This document shows, piece by piece, positions 23,151 through 35,389 of a stretch of DNA of 64,000 bases; within the stretch, counting starts at the first letter, position 1, and each line of letters begins with the position of its first letter. This DNA comes from Austropuccinia psidii. Lineage: Eukaryota > Basidiomycota > Pucciniomycetes > Pucciniales > Sphaerophragmiaceae. A program made the translations under genes and the position numbers. Location: assembly GCA_023105745.1 (NCBI GenBank), contig JALGQZ010000014.1, forward strand, positions 2,079,888 to 2,143,887, read 5' to 3'. The notes under the pieces were generated by a model that saw only the letters and a list, made by a program, of their open reading frames with translations, was not told where the DNA came from and made no database searches.

Positions 23151-23625
23151 TTAACAGTAATTCAATGAAGAATTAACAGAAAAAATGAAAGAAAAGTTCA
23201 TTTTTCTCCTTTATGAATACGAAAATTCCATTGAAACTGATAAAAAACAATCAGTTTCTACACTTGGACATGAAGTAGACATCATACTAAATATGGAAAA
23301 GCCTTATCAACCATTTCTGAGAAGACCATCGTATCCAGCCAGCCCAAGAGCTAGAGAAGCCTTAGAGGTCCATATTTAAGAGTTGAGAGACCTAGGGGGC
23401 TTGAGTAAAGTAGGAGATAATGAACAGGTAGAGGTAACCAAACCTGTTATTATAGACCAGGATAATGGTAAATCAAAGATTTTAGGCAATTTTAGAGCTT
23501 TGAATACGTACACCATGCCTGACAGATATCCAATACCTGAAATCCATGAGACTTTGAAAAAATTGTTGCAGGATGAATTAATCACAGCCAAGGATACCCT
23601 GAAAGCTTTTTCAAATGAAACTTGA
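23151..23625 (+). pseudogene. Gypsy relic C, fragment 3 (start of RT)
   Basis: Relic C resumes after element B with sequence equivalent to relic D 31094-31565: ELTEKMKEKFI.., then the RT N-terminus (MEKPYQPFLRRPSYPASPRAREALEVHI..). TAA at 23376 is also found at the same place in relic D (31319). Homology fades after about 23610, so the rest of pol is missing here. Confidence 0.85.
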
Positions 23626-26600
23626 AACTTGAAATTATTAACATATAAGCATCATTAATTATTGTCTTTTGGAAAAAAATGGAAATGAAAACATACCAAA
23701 TTTTCACACATTCAGCTTATCAAATCCCAGAAACAGTGACTAAATTGATTACAAGAAGTCAGAATGAGACGCATGCTACTTTAAAAACATTCCAAGTAAT
23801 TATTCAAAAAAAGGCACAAGAGCATTACACTCATAAAGAAAATTCCATTCAAAATAACTATAACATGATGTCCCTATTTAAAGACAAAAAAAGTAAACTA
23901 TAACATCAATGCTGAGCTCCAGTAATCACAGAATGTCAAAATATTATCGGATATTAAAGAGAGTCAGAAGACTCATAAAACAAAATTATTAAGAATTAAA
24001 GAAATTTCAAAGGCATCATTTGATACGATGATTTATTTTTCAAAATCTTAAAAATTAATTCAAAAGATTTTCTCCCTTGGTCATGATTCTTCAGAAATGA
24101 TAAAAATCACAATAAAAAGGATTCACAAATGAAGAATATGGAATTTAAAACTTTGGAATGAAGAAAAAATCTTTGATGATTAGCTACAGGTCCTCATCTG
24201 GATTTTAACTGTATCATTTTGATACTGATTCAGAATCCTATTATCCTTTGTGAGGCGGAGAGTTCTCTATGTAGCTGCAACACCATCATATTAAAAGTGA
24301 GGTATATAAGTTATTAATAAAAGGGTTATATAAGATCAAAAAACTTAATAATTCAATGATTGTCGAATAGATTTAAGTGTATTGAATATGGGTTCTATTT
24401 TCAGTCAACAAAAAGAAGAAGATATGATACAAAAAAGGAGTTTAAGGTGAGTAAATTGAGGTAAAAGACCTTTCAAGAAGCAATAAATAAGCCTCCCGAA
24501 TCGGAGAGCCTAATAATAAATTTAGAATTTGAATAATAATGAGACTGAGCATAATTTAGGAATTTATAAAAAAGTTTAAAGTTCTGTTGGATCAAAACAG
24601 CTTCAAAATACATGAATTAGTCAATATTAAGGCATAGTTATTTGCAAAATTCAATTGGAACTATTTAAAAAATTGATTTTTGAATGGAAATTTTTGTACC
24701 TTAAAATAAAATGGCTGAAATTTGATGTTTTTTTAGAAAGGATTTATCTGAAAAAGAAAATGGAATATTCTAGGAAAAGTGTTTGAAAAAAACCCTAGAC
24801 TTGCATTATGATTCAAGATTTAAAATAACTTAGCTTTTTATTATAAAAGCTATAATAAGGTATTGGGAAAGTAAAATCAAATTAATGATAAAAACATTCA
24901 TTTGAAAGATAGTAGTAATTAATATAAAATAGGTTATTCACTTATATAGTTTTTTTATATTTTCACAAAATCATAAATTATTATTATTTAGAAATTTATT
25001 TGGGATTTAGTTATTTGATAATTTTGGGAGTGTAAATTTCAAGAATTAAATAAAGTGCTGTTCCCCATTATTAAATCTATGAGCCAATAATAAGACACTT
25101 GTTGTCGTAAATAGATGATTGTATTAACTAAAAATTTGAATGAATTATTAATTATTATTATTGAGGATTGATTCAATACACTCATGGGAAATTTAATGAT
25201 TCTTATCACAAGTAAGTTATTGAATTTTTGATAAGGAATTAATCAACCAATTAATAGCTTATTAATGATGACCATCAATGATTATTTATTATCATTTGGG
25301 ATTATGTATTTTTTTTTTCATAATTACTTTCTCTATTATTATTATTCTTAACATACTAATCATTATAGTCAGTCAATTTATTTGGGCTATACAAAATTCA
25401 TTGGTTCTGATTATAGTTGAGTATTTCAATTCCATTATTATTCCTTTAGTAATTATTATAAGAATTAATTTTTGAATTTTTATCATAATTTTTTAATTTA
25501 TAATTTCTTAATATAATGAGTTAATTTATTAATTATTTTCAGAACTAATTAGCTTTGTAATTATCATTATATTTGATTTATTCATTCCATTCTTTATTAA
25601 TTGATTATTATTATTATGATTTATATATTTACTGATAGCTATTTTATTATCAAATCACATGATATCAAGTTAATCATTTATCATTTTCACTAATTACTAA
25701 AAATTATTTTATCCAATTTATTGAATTTTATCATAATTAATTTATTTACTATTAGAATAATTACTTAACTAATTTATTAAAATTAATGGATTCAATATTA
25801 TTATACTTTATTTATAAATCCTTCTGTATAACCATCCATCTTGATATAGTAATTAATTAATAAATATGAGATTATAATTTTCATCATTATTGATCAAATT
25901 ATTAATTATTATAATTGATTAATTCATTATTCCATATTGTCATGAATAAAATATTTTTTTTCATAATTCATTAATTGCTTATGAGCATGATTATGCCTTC
26001 AAACACAATCTAGTATTATGAATAATCAAATATTGTTTTATTTCATGGATAAATAATTGATTATTATTAATATTTTATGTATTAAAACTGAAATTTTTAT
26101 TATAATTTATAAATTCTAATTATTTTTAAGATAATTTATTTCTTGATTATTATCATAATTAATTTATCCAGACAAAATATCTTATTACGAGTACTTAATT
26201 AATTAATTTTTTATTCATTCATCACTAACATGAGTTTATCACATTATGCGGTATTTAATAGTTTTTTCATATAAAAAACAATATTTTTCCCTTATAAATT
26301 GAAACTCCTTCACATTTAAAAGTAGGTATATACTCATTTAGAGGTTACTACTTGAAACAAAGTAGCATATATTAGAAGTATTTTGTTTGAAGGAGGAATA
26401 TTTTTTTTACCTTCTTCAAACAAAGTATCTACAGCCTCCCTCTCCTTTCCATATTTAGAATTCTATTCCAAAAAATCTTTTTTACACAACCATTTCCATC
26501 AAGATATCTGAGAGTATGGGAACTTTATCATTTACAACCCCAGATTAATAAATGGAAATCATATTTCCTAAGTTCTCATCCATTGAAGCTTTTTTATTAT

Positions 26601-26814
26601 CTCCACCAAGAATTTCTATGTCTTACTCTCAGGAACCTGCTGATATTGAGAATCAATACTTTTCCAAAGAAGTGAAGCAGTTTGAACAGGAACATGTTTT
26701 TGATGACCACAAAGATAATTTTTTTCTCAGAGGCCAAACTCTGGGCTTACTCTAAAAGCCATTCCTCAAATATATAAAGATAAAAATAGAAAAATATTTA
26801 ATTTGCTATAAAAT
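23626..26814. other. AT-rich gap with no recognisable gene
   Basis: I see no gene or known transposon. The stretch 25140-26270 is dominated by ATTA/TAATTA sequence. A 67-codon frame at 26552-26755 has ordinary composition but no recognisable domain, and I do not call it a gene. A hairpin lies at 26379-26427. Confidence 0.6.
26379..26427. repeat. Imperfect hairpin, 18-bp arms
   Basis: TATTTTGTTTGAAGGAGG and CCTTCTTCAAACAAAGTA pair at about 15 of 18 positions around a 13-nt T-rich loop. A related CTTGAAACAAAGTAG lies just upstream (26351-26365). It could be a hairpin end of an unidentified element. Confidence 0.55.
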
Positions 26815-27771
26815 TGTAGAGTATAGCTCTAAAATTTATTCTACAAGATATAAATAAAGCTACAGAAAATAAAGAGAAATTGATCCAAAATAGTAATGAT
26901 AGTTGACCACCCAAGCCCAAAAGTGTTTCAAAATTAGAACAAAGTATACATTTAACTTCTACAAGCTTAGAAAGGAATAATGATATGATTTTTCTCATTA
27001 TATTCAAGGTATCACCTTATTAAATCATGTTTAAGGTTTGAAATAGTAAATTTTGACATAAAAGATGACTCAAAAGAGAAATAATGAAAAAAGTAGGTTT
27101 GATTATGTAATGAAATAATCTTGGCACCCTAGTAAGTACATGTGGAGCTATTGGAATTAAGATTCTTAATTGAAGCTGGAAAAAAACTTGAAGGTTATCA
27201 ATGATTAAAGTTAAATCATAGAATGCATCATTTTTGATCTTCAAATATAATTAAAATTTAATTTTAACCATTTAATAAGAGATAAAACTTCTTGATCTTG
27301 GTATTTTATGATTGAAACTACCTTAATAAACCAAATTAAATCATTTCCAAGCTTCTGATGTCAACAAATCAAAGATATAGTAATCAATAATGAGATAAAA
27401 AGGTTTAAGATAACCTTTTATCAATATGAATAGTATTCATATCAATCTATAACTTTAATATTAGTAATATTTTAGCTATAAATTTTTATTAATTAATTAA
27501 ATAAAGGATTTTATGCAATTTTTATTTGTTGGAACAATACAAATTAGCCATAATATATCAAATATTGAATTATTAATATATTTATTTTATTATATAATTC
27601 ATATTATTCAATACCCATAAATAATAGCATATACTTTAGGGCATAATCACAAGAATATTCAATTATTGTAATTATTTCAATTCCTATTATTCATTATTAT
27701 AAGGAAATTCAGAGTAAAATAAGTAAAAATATTAGCAATTTTATCTTATTGTTTGATATTCAAACCTTACA
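26815..27771 (+). repeat. Relic D 5' LTR (truncated)
   Basis: It matches the second half of the D 3' LTR (from about 38222) and diverged element B LTR sequence, ending TTCAAACCTTACA at 27771. The first part of the LTR is missing. The boundary near 26815 is approximate. Confidence 0.7.
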
Positions 27772-27790
27772 TTTGGGGGCCTGGCCATGA
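27772..27790 (+). other. Relic D primer-binding site
   Basis: TTTGGGGGCCTGGCCATGA differs at one base from the element B site, the change being within GGCCGTGA. Confidence 0.75.
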
Positions 27791-28225
27791 GTTTTAGCTA
27801 AAAGACCTTATTAATAGACTAAAATTTTACTTATCCAAGAGAAAAAATATCCCTAATCATAATTTTACATAACAAATATATAATTATTGTATTTAATAAC
27901 ACTTGAGGCATTTGGAAAGTGACTGTATTGTCTTACATGTGATTTTTGACATAATTAGACTTGAAAGAGCTTTCTTTTAGTGAATCCAGTACTTAAATAA
28001 GATCTTCATAAATCAAGATTATACATTTATATTGGAAATTAATGAAATAGTCTTAATTTTTATTTGAAAAATTAAAATGAAAACAAGATAAAAAATTCAT
28101 TTTATTTCTTTTTCTCATTTATTTCTCTTATAAAAAAGATAAAAGAAATTTTTAATGTGGAAATTGTCATATCTTTTCAAAAATACACTTTCATAATAAG
28201 ACTTATATTAATTTGTATTTTTTAG

Positions 28226-31200
28226 TGTTTCAAGACAATCCAAAAGAGGAAATTCAATCCACTGTTGAAGGGTTGTTGAAAGTTTTCCAACATCAATCCC
28301 AATGAAGAACAAAAACCAAGAAATTTGTTTTCCAAGGACCAACCATTCAGTAAAATGAAGGTAAGTCCCTCTTTTAAAACTCCAAAATGAATTTTTGTTA
28401 TTTTTCAATTTTTTATTTATTAATTTCTATGACTACCAGAAGAGGTTTCCAATACTCCCTCAAATCAGATAGAGGTATACTCAGAAGTAGAAATTATTCC
28501 ACAAAAGGGAAAAGAAAGGAAAAAAAACTCAGTAGAAAATAATCCACACAAGAAAAGTCATTGAGATGCCTATTATTTATGAGCCGGAGTTGGAAATAAG
28601 TATGAATCCTTCAATCAGAAATAAATCAAATTCAGAAGGCTCAAATAGAAATATATGTGAGCCAATAAAAACAGTATTACACAGTATATAAAGAGAAAGA
28701 TTGAAAAATGTGACCCCAAATCCACCAAGGCATGATAAACTCTTGGACAATTCTCAATGAATTACTTCAAGAGGAGAAATTAGTAAAATTATTCAATGTA
28801 TTTACTCCACTATCATACAAACCTTGAATCAAAAATATGAAGGAATACAACAAGAAAAAGAGGGAGGAAAGCAAGGTAGAAGCCCCAGTAGCCTCTACCA
28901 GAAAGCATTAAGTAAACAAAACTCCTCAATAAGGGAAGAAGAACAAGAAAATGAGCTGGAAGAAACCATAATCCCCCAACCACAGGCTTCACAGAATCCA
29001 AAAAGATTCCATGGAAAGTGCTTTAAACATAGCCAGAAACTTGATCTAATTCAAGGAAAAAGATGAACAAAGAATGTGACAACCATCTTTCCCAGAGAAA
29101 TAATTTTTTCTCCTGATTTTTTAAATAATTTAACAGAGATTTAAGATAGAAGTCTACCAGTAAATGACATTAAAAATAGTTTTCTACCATTAGAAGAAAT
29201 AAATAACAGTTGATTATCCTTATCCCAAATTTTTGTAAAAAATAAGAAAGAAATAGACTATATCAAATTCATGGTTTGAGTTAATAAACTAAAGAATTTA
29301 ATTGATAATAATCAAAAATTGAGACAAGGAAAACAAGAGTTGTATATAAATATCAAAGGAATCAAAGAAAAACTCTAACAATCAATTATGACCAGATAAT
29401 TAATGATTTGACAGGAAAACTCAATAAATCATCAATATATGTTGAAGGATTTTGAGAAAAGACTTCCTCACACCAAATATTATTTTTGGAACATGTAGAA
29501 AAAAATGATTAAGCAAGAATGAATCTTAAAGAAGAAATTAAAATGGAAAAAATGGATAATATAGCTGAGGCTAACTTGAATATCCCAAAGCCAACAACAA
29601 AATTTTCCCATTTAAGAATTCCTGTTAATCCAAAAGTGGAAATAACAAATGATTTTATGGAAGAATTAAGCCAAAATTACAATAATCAAATTTTAATTAA
29701 AGAAGCACCTGCACTCAATGAATGGCCAACATTCACAGGAGAAGGTGAATATGACCATATGTCATTTATTAAAACAATTGATATACTGAAAGAAGATTAT
29801 GCAATACCAGATCAATTAATAGCTGAAATATTACACTGAATATTTGAGAAATCTAAAAAGAAATGCTATTAGTGTATAGGAAAGGAAAATGAAACAAAAT
29901 CCTGGCCATTGTGGAAAAAAGAAATTTTTACCAAGTGATAAAATGATTCCTGGAGGCATAAAATGGAGAAAGCATTTGAAAATACATTTTTGGACTCCAA
30001 TAAGGACAAAAATTTGACTTGGTTCCAAAAACAATCTGAAAGGCTGAATTCCCTATATCCAGAAATGTCACAAGAAATGGTACATATTAAAACACTCAAG
30101 AAATGTGGAGGGGAACTGAAACATGCCCTGAGTAGTAAATGCATGGAACCATGGTCACCAAAAGAGTACATTAATTCAATAAAAGATATTGTTAGAAGAA
30201 CAAAGATTGTAAGAGCATTGAGTAGATTGGACATAAGGAGTCCCAATAAAACATTTTTAAAGAAATATAAGCACAGAGAGCCTTCCAAGCCCAATAATAC
30301 CAATGAGCAAAGGAAATGCCATGAATTTGGTATTATTGCATACTTTTCCAAAAATTGTGTTGAAGAAGAAAATTAATGAAAATGTGGAAACAAAAGACCA
30401 CAATGATAGAAGAAAAAGAGTCTGATTCTGAAAAAGAGGATGAGGAATCAGAAACTTCTTAAAGTGAATAAATCAATATAGTTAATCATCAAATCAATAA
30501 TTTTGATTTAATACATGAAGTATAATATTTCAACTTTGATTTGAACAAGTGGAAAAATCTGATACATTATCTAAAGAAATACAAGATTCCAAAAATCCTA
30601 GAAACAAACATTGAAAATGAATGGGTTATACAACTTTGAGGTCTATTATAAGAATTTTTATGATAAAAAAGAAAGAGGAAAAGATAAATTTAGACACAGG
30701 TGCATACTGTATGTGTGTTGGGATAAATTATCTGAATACACCTATATCAGATTGGGAAGAAAAACCTATACCAATAAAAGGGGACAGATTCAGTAGTGTG
30801 AGTGAAAGGATGTAACCCCTTGAAATTATTAATTTGACATTAATATTCACACATCCATCTCAATGTATAGGACTAAAAGTAGATTTTTTATTAATGGAAA
30901 ACTGTACAAGTAAATACTTCATACTTGTAATTGATTCATTATTTATTTATGGGATAGATATCTAAAGCCAAAAAGATAAGTATTTTAACATAGGAGATAA
31001 TAAAAGACAAAAAATTGGCTTCTTTAATAATAAGAAACAAATTAATTTCATAAAAAATGAATAATGTATCCCAAAAAAACACTTATTCATAAGTGAACAG
31101 TAATTCAATGAAGAATTAACAGAAAAAATGGAAGAAAAGTTCATTTTTCTCCTTTATCAATACAAAAATTCCATTGAAACTGATAAAAAACAATCAGTTT

Positions 31201-31924
31201 CTATAATTGGACATGAAGTAGACATCATACTAAATATGGAAAATCCTTATCCATAATTTCTGAGAAGACCATCTTATCCAGCCAGCCCAAGAGCTAGAGA
31301 AGCCTTAGAGGTCCATATTTAAGAGTTGAGAGACCTAGGGGGCTTGAGTAAAGTAGGACATAATGAACAGGTAGAGGTAACTAAACCTGTTATTATAGCC
31401 CAGGATGATGGTAAATCAAAGATTTTAGGTGATTTTAGAGCTTTGAATACCTATGCCATTTCGGACAGATATCCAATACCTGGAATAAATGAGACTTTGA
31501 CAAAATTGTTGCAGGATGAATTAATAACAGCCATAGATTACCTTAAAGCTTTTCACAAAAGTTTCTTAATAGAAAATTTGAAAAAAACTACTAAGGATAA
31601 TAATTGAATGTGGTATATATGAATACCTTAGAATGCCATTCGGTATAAGAAATGACCTTTCCACTTATCAAAAAATAATTAGTAAAATATTCTTCAGGGA
31701 ACTGTCAGAGGGATTGTTAATAACATATATTTAAGATATAATAGTCTGTTCAGAAACATGGGAAAATAACTTGAAAATAATAGAAAGAGTCTTATAAAAA
31801 ATTGCTAAGGTAAATATGAATATATGCTTGGAAAAATGTAAATTTTGATATAGTGAATTGAAAGCACTTGAATATCTAGTATCTGGACTAAGCCTTGCAG
31901 TTGATAAAGATAAAGTAGCAGTTG
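28226..31924 (+). pseudogene. Relic D accessory exon, gag, protease and RT remains
   Basis: The accessory exon acceptor (TTTTTTAG) ends at 28225. A consensus donor GAAG/GTAAGT is at 28360/28361, and the gag ATG (28429) lies just before the CTACCAG acceptor ending at 28439. Gag pieces are readable at 28824-29066, 29519-29839 (EAPALNEWPTFTGEGEYDHM) and 29963-30376 (KKCGGELKHAL). Protease NLDTGAYCMCVG is near 30685. RT fragments run to 31924 (VGHNEQVEVTKPV, FRALNTYAISDRYPIP), with the YIDD motif lost. Frameshifts and stops are frequent. RT is interrupted by solo LTR E1. Confidence 0.85.
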
Positions 31925-33717
31925 TGTGAGCCTTAGAGGTATTTTCAAATACCCAAAAGATCCCAAAGAATAAAACAAAGATACAATTATAAAGAAAATA
32001 AATTTATTTATATTATCAAAACAAAAATTAAAATATAAGTACATATTTATACACAAAATTTGAAATTAAAAAATAAAATTACATTGAAATTGAAAATTGT
32101 GAAAACATATTTTTGCTTGAAAAAATTAAGTAAAAATGAATTTTCAACAAAAATACCAAAATTGAAATATTTTTGAAAAAAAGTTAAATAAAAATTATTA
32201 TAACTTTTTATCCAACAAATCAAGATATGAAAATTATTTCACCATTGGAATCCTCATAAAAAATAAGGTGGGGTCACCTCTGGGTAAAATTTCTGTAACT
32301 CAACTCTAAATAAGCTTAAATTAAGTTTTTAGTATTTTCTGTAAAAAGGTTGAAAATCCTAAAAACCTCAATTTGATTCACATCACATGTGATGTTAACC
32401 ATTAATTTTTTTCAAAAAATTGAGGTTTTTTATGTAGTTTGGAAGTCATGAGGAATTTAAGTATTTTCAATTGAAATGTCAAAATGTGCGCGTGTATTAC
32501 ATAAGTTAACTTTAATCTACATATGAGCTATTAATTATTACATTGGTTTACTGTAAAAACTAACTTGAATTACATATTTAAATTATAAGTATAATGCATG
32601 ATGAGGAATTAAAGAAAAAATAAATTGGAAAGATTGATTCTGGGGGGGGAGGAATTATGGCACCAAGGGGGAGCCAGAGCCCCAAACTCCTTGCTGAAAG
32701 GCATGAGATGTCAAAATCCACGCAAAAGTTTATCACTTTTGGCCTGGAATTGAGTCACAGGGTCTGTGTCTCAATTGATGATGAGGTTTTGATACCAACG
32801 AGGTCAGTTTCAACTGTTTCCAAGAGAGCAAAGCCAACCTCAACATAAAACAAACATTTCAAAAACAGTTTTAACTGGCTTTGACATCTCTTACACACAT
32901 TATGACGTGTTTTGAAGGCTTAAAGCCAGGTATTACTATAGAAATGGCTGATTTGAGGGTCCAAAATGGCTAAACCAGCCCTTTTGTGGTCTAAACCAGG
33001 GTTCAATGATGTCATAATTGGTTTTTCTGTTGTTAGAGTGTTTTAAACGACTGACAAGCACAAATTTTACTTTTGGAGTAAGAGAATTGATGGCTATAAA
33101 AGCATGTCTTCTTTGCCCCACTTTTCTCTTCATGTTAGAATAATTTCCTTTTATAATTAGTTTAAACACTGTGGAACCAATCAATAAAATATTCCAAGGA
33201 CACTTTTTAAATCAGTTCAAACCTTTTAAAAACATAAAAGAATCATTATAATCCTTTTTTGTAACTCTTATAATCATTTTTACCCTTTAACAACTCCACA
33301 AGTGGATTAAAGCATCTTTAAACACTGTTAACTTTGTCACTTTGTTTCCAAATTCACTCTGGTCACTTTTGGGTGTGTTTTCTATTTAATGATATTTTTA
33401 AATAATTTGTTCTTATATTAATTTCCTGCAGTTTTTTGCTCAATTAATTCCAATTGAAATTGCTCTTGAAGAAATTTCTTTTGTAGCCTTAAATATCTCT
33501 TGTAGAGTATTTTTGGATATATTTTTATTGTTGGTAAAACAATGAATCTTTATAAAACTATTTGTTTATACTTATAAAGTTAAAAACAATGAAATTGGGG
33601 TGTTTTCTCTCAAAAATCCCATTTCATAATATTTTTAATCAATTCTTACTTTATAAAAATTTTGAGGACAGGAGAATTAATTTATTTTTAATCAAATTTT
33701 CATATCCACACCTTAAA
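31925..33717 (+). repeat. Solo LTR E1
   Basis: This 1793-bp sequence begins TGTGAGCCTTAGAGG and ends CACACCTTAAA. It sits in relic D RT between near-identical 5-bp duplications, AGTTG (31920-31924) and AGCTG (33718-33722). It has no internal region, so it is a solo LTR left by recombination. It aligns along its whole length with E2 and E3. Features: a TGAGTCA motif at 32751, an open frame at 32657-32848 and a TATA box at 33095-33102. Confidence 0.9.
33095..33102 (+). promoter_or_regulatory. TATA box of solo LTR E1
   Basis: TATAAAAG is followed by a pyrimidine-rich TTCTTTGCCCCACTTTTCTC block about 15 bp downstream, a likely start region. The block is conserved in E2 and E3. Confidence 0.65.
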
Positions 33718-33722
33718 AGCTG

Positions 33723-35389
33723 TAATACTTGAACCAATTCCACAAAAAAAGAAATAAATGAAATAATCCTTATAGCTTTCTGGATACCTAAGACAGAATA
33801 TAAAGGACTTTGAAAAAATTTCAAAATCCCTTTATTAGCTTTGTGGCCAACAAACAGTCTATTAGAGGACACATGAAAGGGTGAAAAAATATGAGTAAAT
33901 AAAAGATCCCTCAAAAATGAACCTTTTCTCTTAATTAAAGATGTTGAATTACCTCTCAAAATGTATGTTAATACTTGTGGAGAAGGATTAAGTACTGCAC
34001 TACACCATAAAAAAATAACCAATGATAAACATGTTGAGGGACCAATGCTCTTCATCTCTAGGAAAATTAAATCAACAGAAGACAGGTATAGCACAAGTAA
34101 AATGAAATGACTTTTCTTAGTATGGGCTCTAGAAAAACTAAAATATTACCTGGATGGGAAAATCTTTGTTTCTATTACAGATTGTAATTCTTTAAGATCA
34201 TCTCTAAACATGAAGACACCAAAAAGACATATGCTAAGATGGCAAATTGCTATCCAAGAGTATAGAGGAAATATGAATATTGTACAAAATTCTTCAAATT
34301 TTCCCAAAAAATGAAGATGGCCTCAGTAAGTGGGAAATAGAAAAAAAACCAGAAATCCCTGAATGGGTACCAAATGGAGCATAAATGTATATAAAAGGAA
34401 TATGTGTCACAGACATTGGCACAGAATTCCTCAACCAAGTCAGAGAGAGAGATAAATTGGATAAAAACTTCCATATCTTATGCCAACTATTAATGGAAGA
34501 CTGTAACGATACATCATTATCTTCCAAATTAGATTAATTATTGAAAAAAGCTTATGATTAACAAAGATTAAACCCCCTTAATTGAACTCTTTATCATAGA
34601 TCTAAGCATAAATGTGCTATGAATCTAAAAGACAGAGATTTAATAAACACTATTATACATGAATTCCATGATATTTTTGTATATGGACATCTCTAAGAAG
34701 ACAGGAAACCAGAAAGAGTTAAAGATTGGTTTTGGTGGAAAAATTGGAGAAACAACTTTTCAGAATACTGCCAAACTTGTGAAAGATGTGAAAAATAAAG
34801 AGTCACAGGTAAGAAATTTGGAATTATGATCCAAATCCAAGAGCCAGAAACCTCATGGGAAATAGTCCATATGGACTGGGTAACAGCACTACCCCCAGGA
34901 GGAGACAGGAGTTTTGATTCTTGCCTTGTTTTTGTAGACAGATATAGTAAAAACTGTATGTTCCTACCCTATAACAAGGATGAAAAAGCTATGGATACAG
35001 CCACAATGATATGGAATAAAGTAAATAGCCGCACAGGCTTATTCCAAAATATAATAAGTGATAGAGACCCTAAATCCACTCCGGATTTATGAACAAATCC
35101 TCATAAACTGTTTGAAGAAAAATTATCATTCTCAACAGATTATCACCTTAAAGCTGATGGCCTAGCAGAAAGAATGATCCAAGCACTAGAAGATATGATT
35201 GGAAGATTCTGTGCTTAGGGACTATAACTCAAAGAATCTTATGGTTTTACCCATGATTTGTGTACCATAATACCAGCTCTTGAGCTGGCATATAAGACAT
35301 CAATTGACTCCTCAACTGGGAAAACTCAAGAAATGTTATAAGAATTTTGGAATCCAAGAATACCTTATGAAACTCTGAAGAAGGACTTA
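33723..35389 (+). pseudogene. Relic D RNase H and integrase remains
   Basis: Pol continues after E1 with degenerate RNase H (MYVNTCGEGL.., [19 protein letters not shown] near 34210-34262), the integrase zinc region, and the integrase core best kept at 34826-35092 ([35 protein letters not shown]). Catalytic-type motifs can be read, but stops interrupt the frame throughout. It is cut at 35389 by solo LTR E2. Confidence 0.85.

Noticed and set aside
25278..25475. Hydrophobic 65-codon frame resembling a membrane protein
   Set aside because: It is a product of ATT/TTA-rich low-complexity sequence (Ile/Phe/Leu codons), with no homology or conservation evidence.
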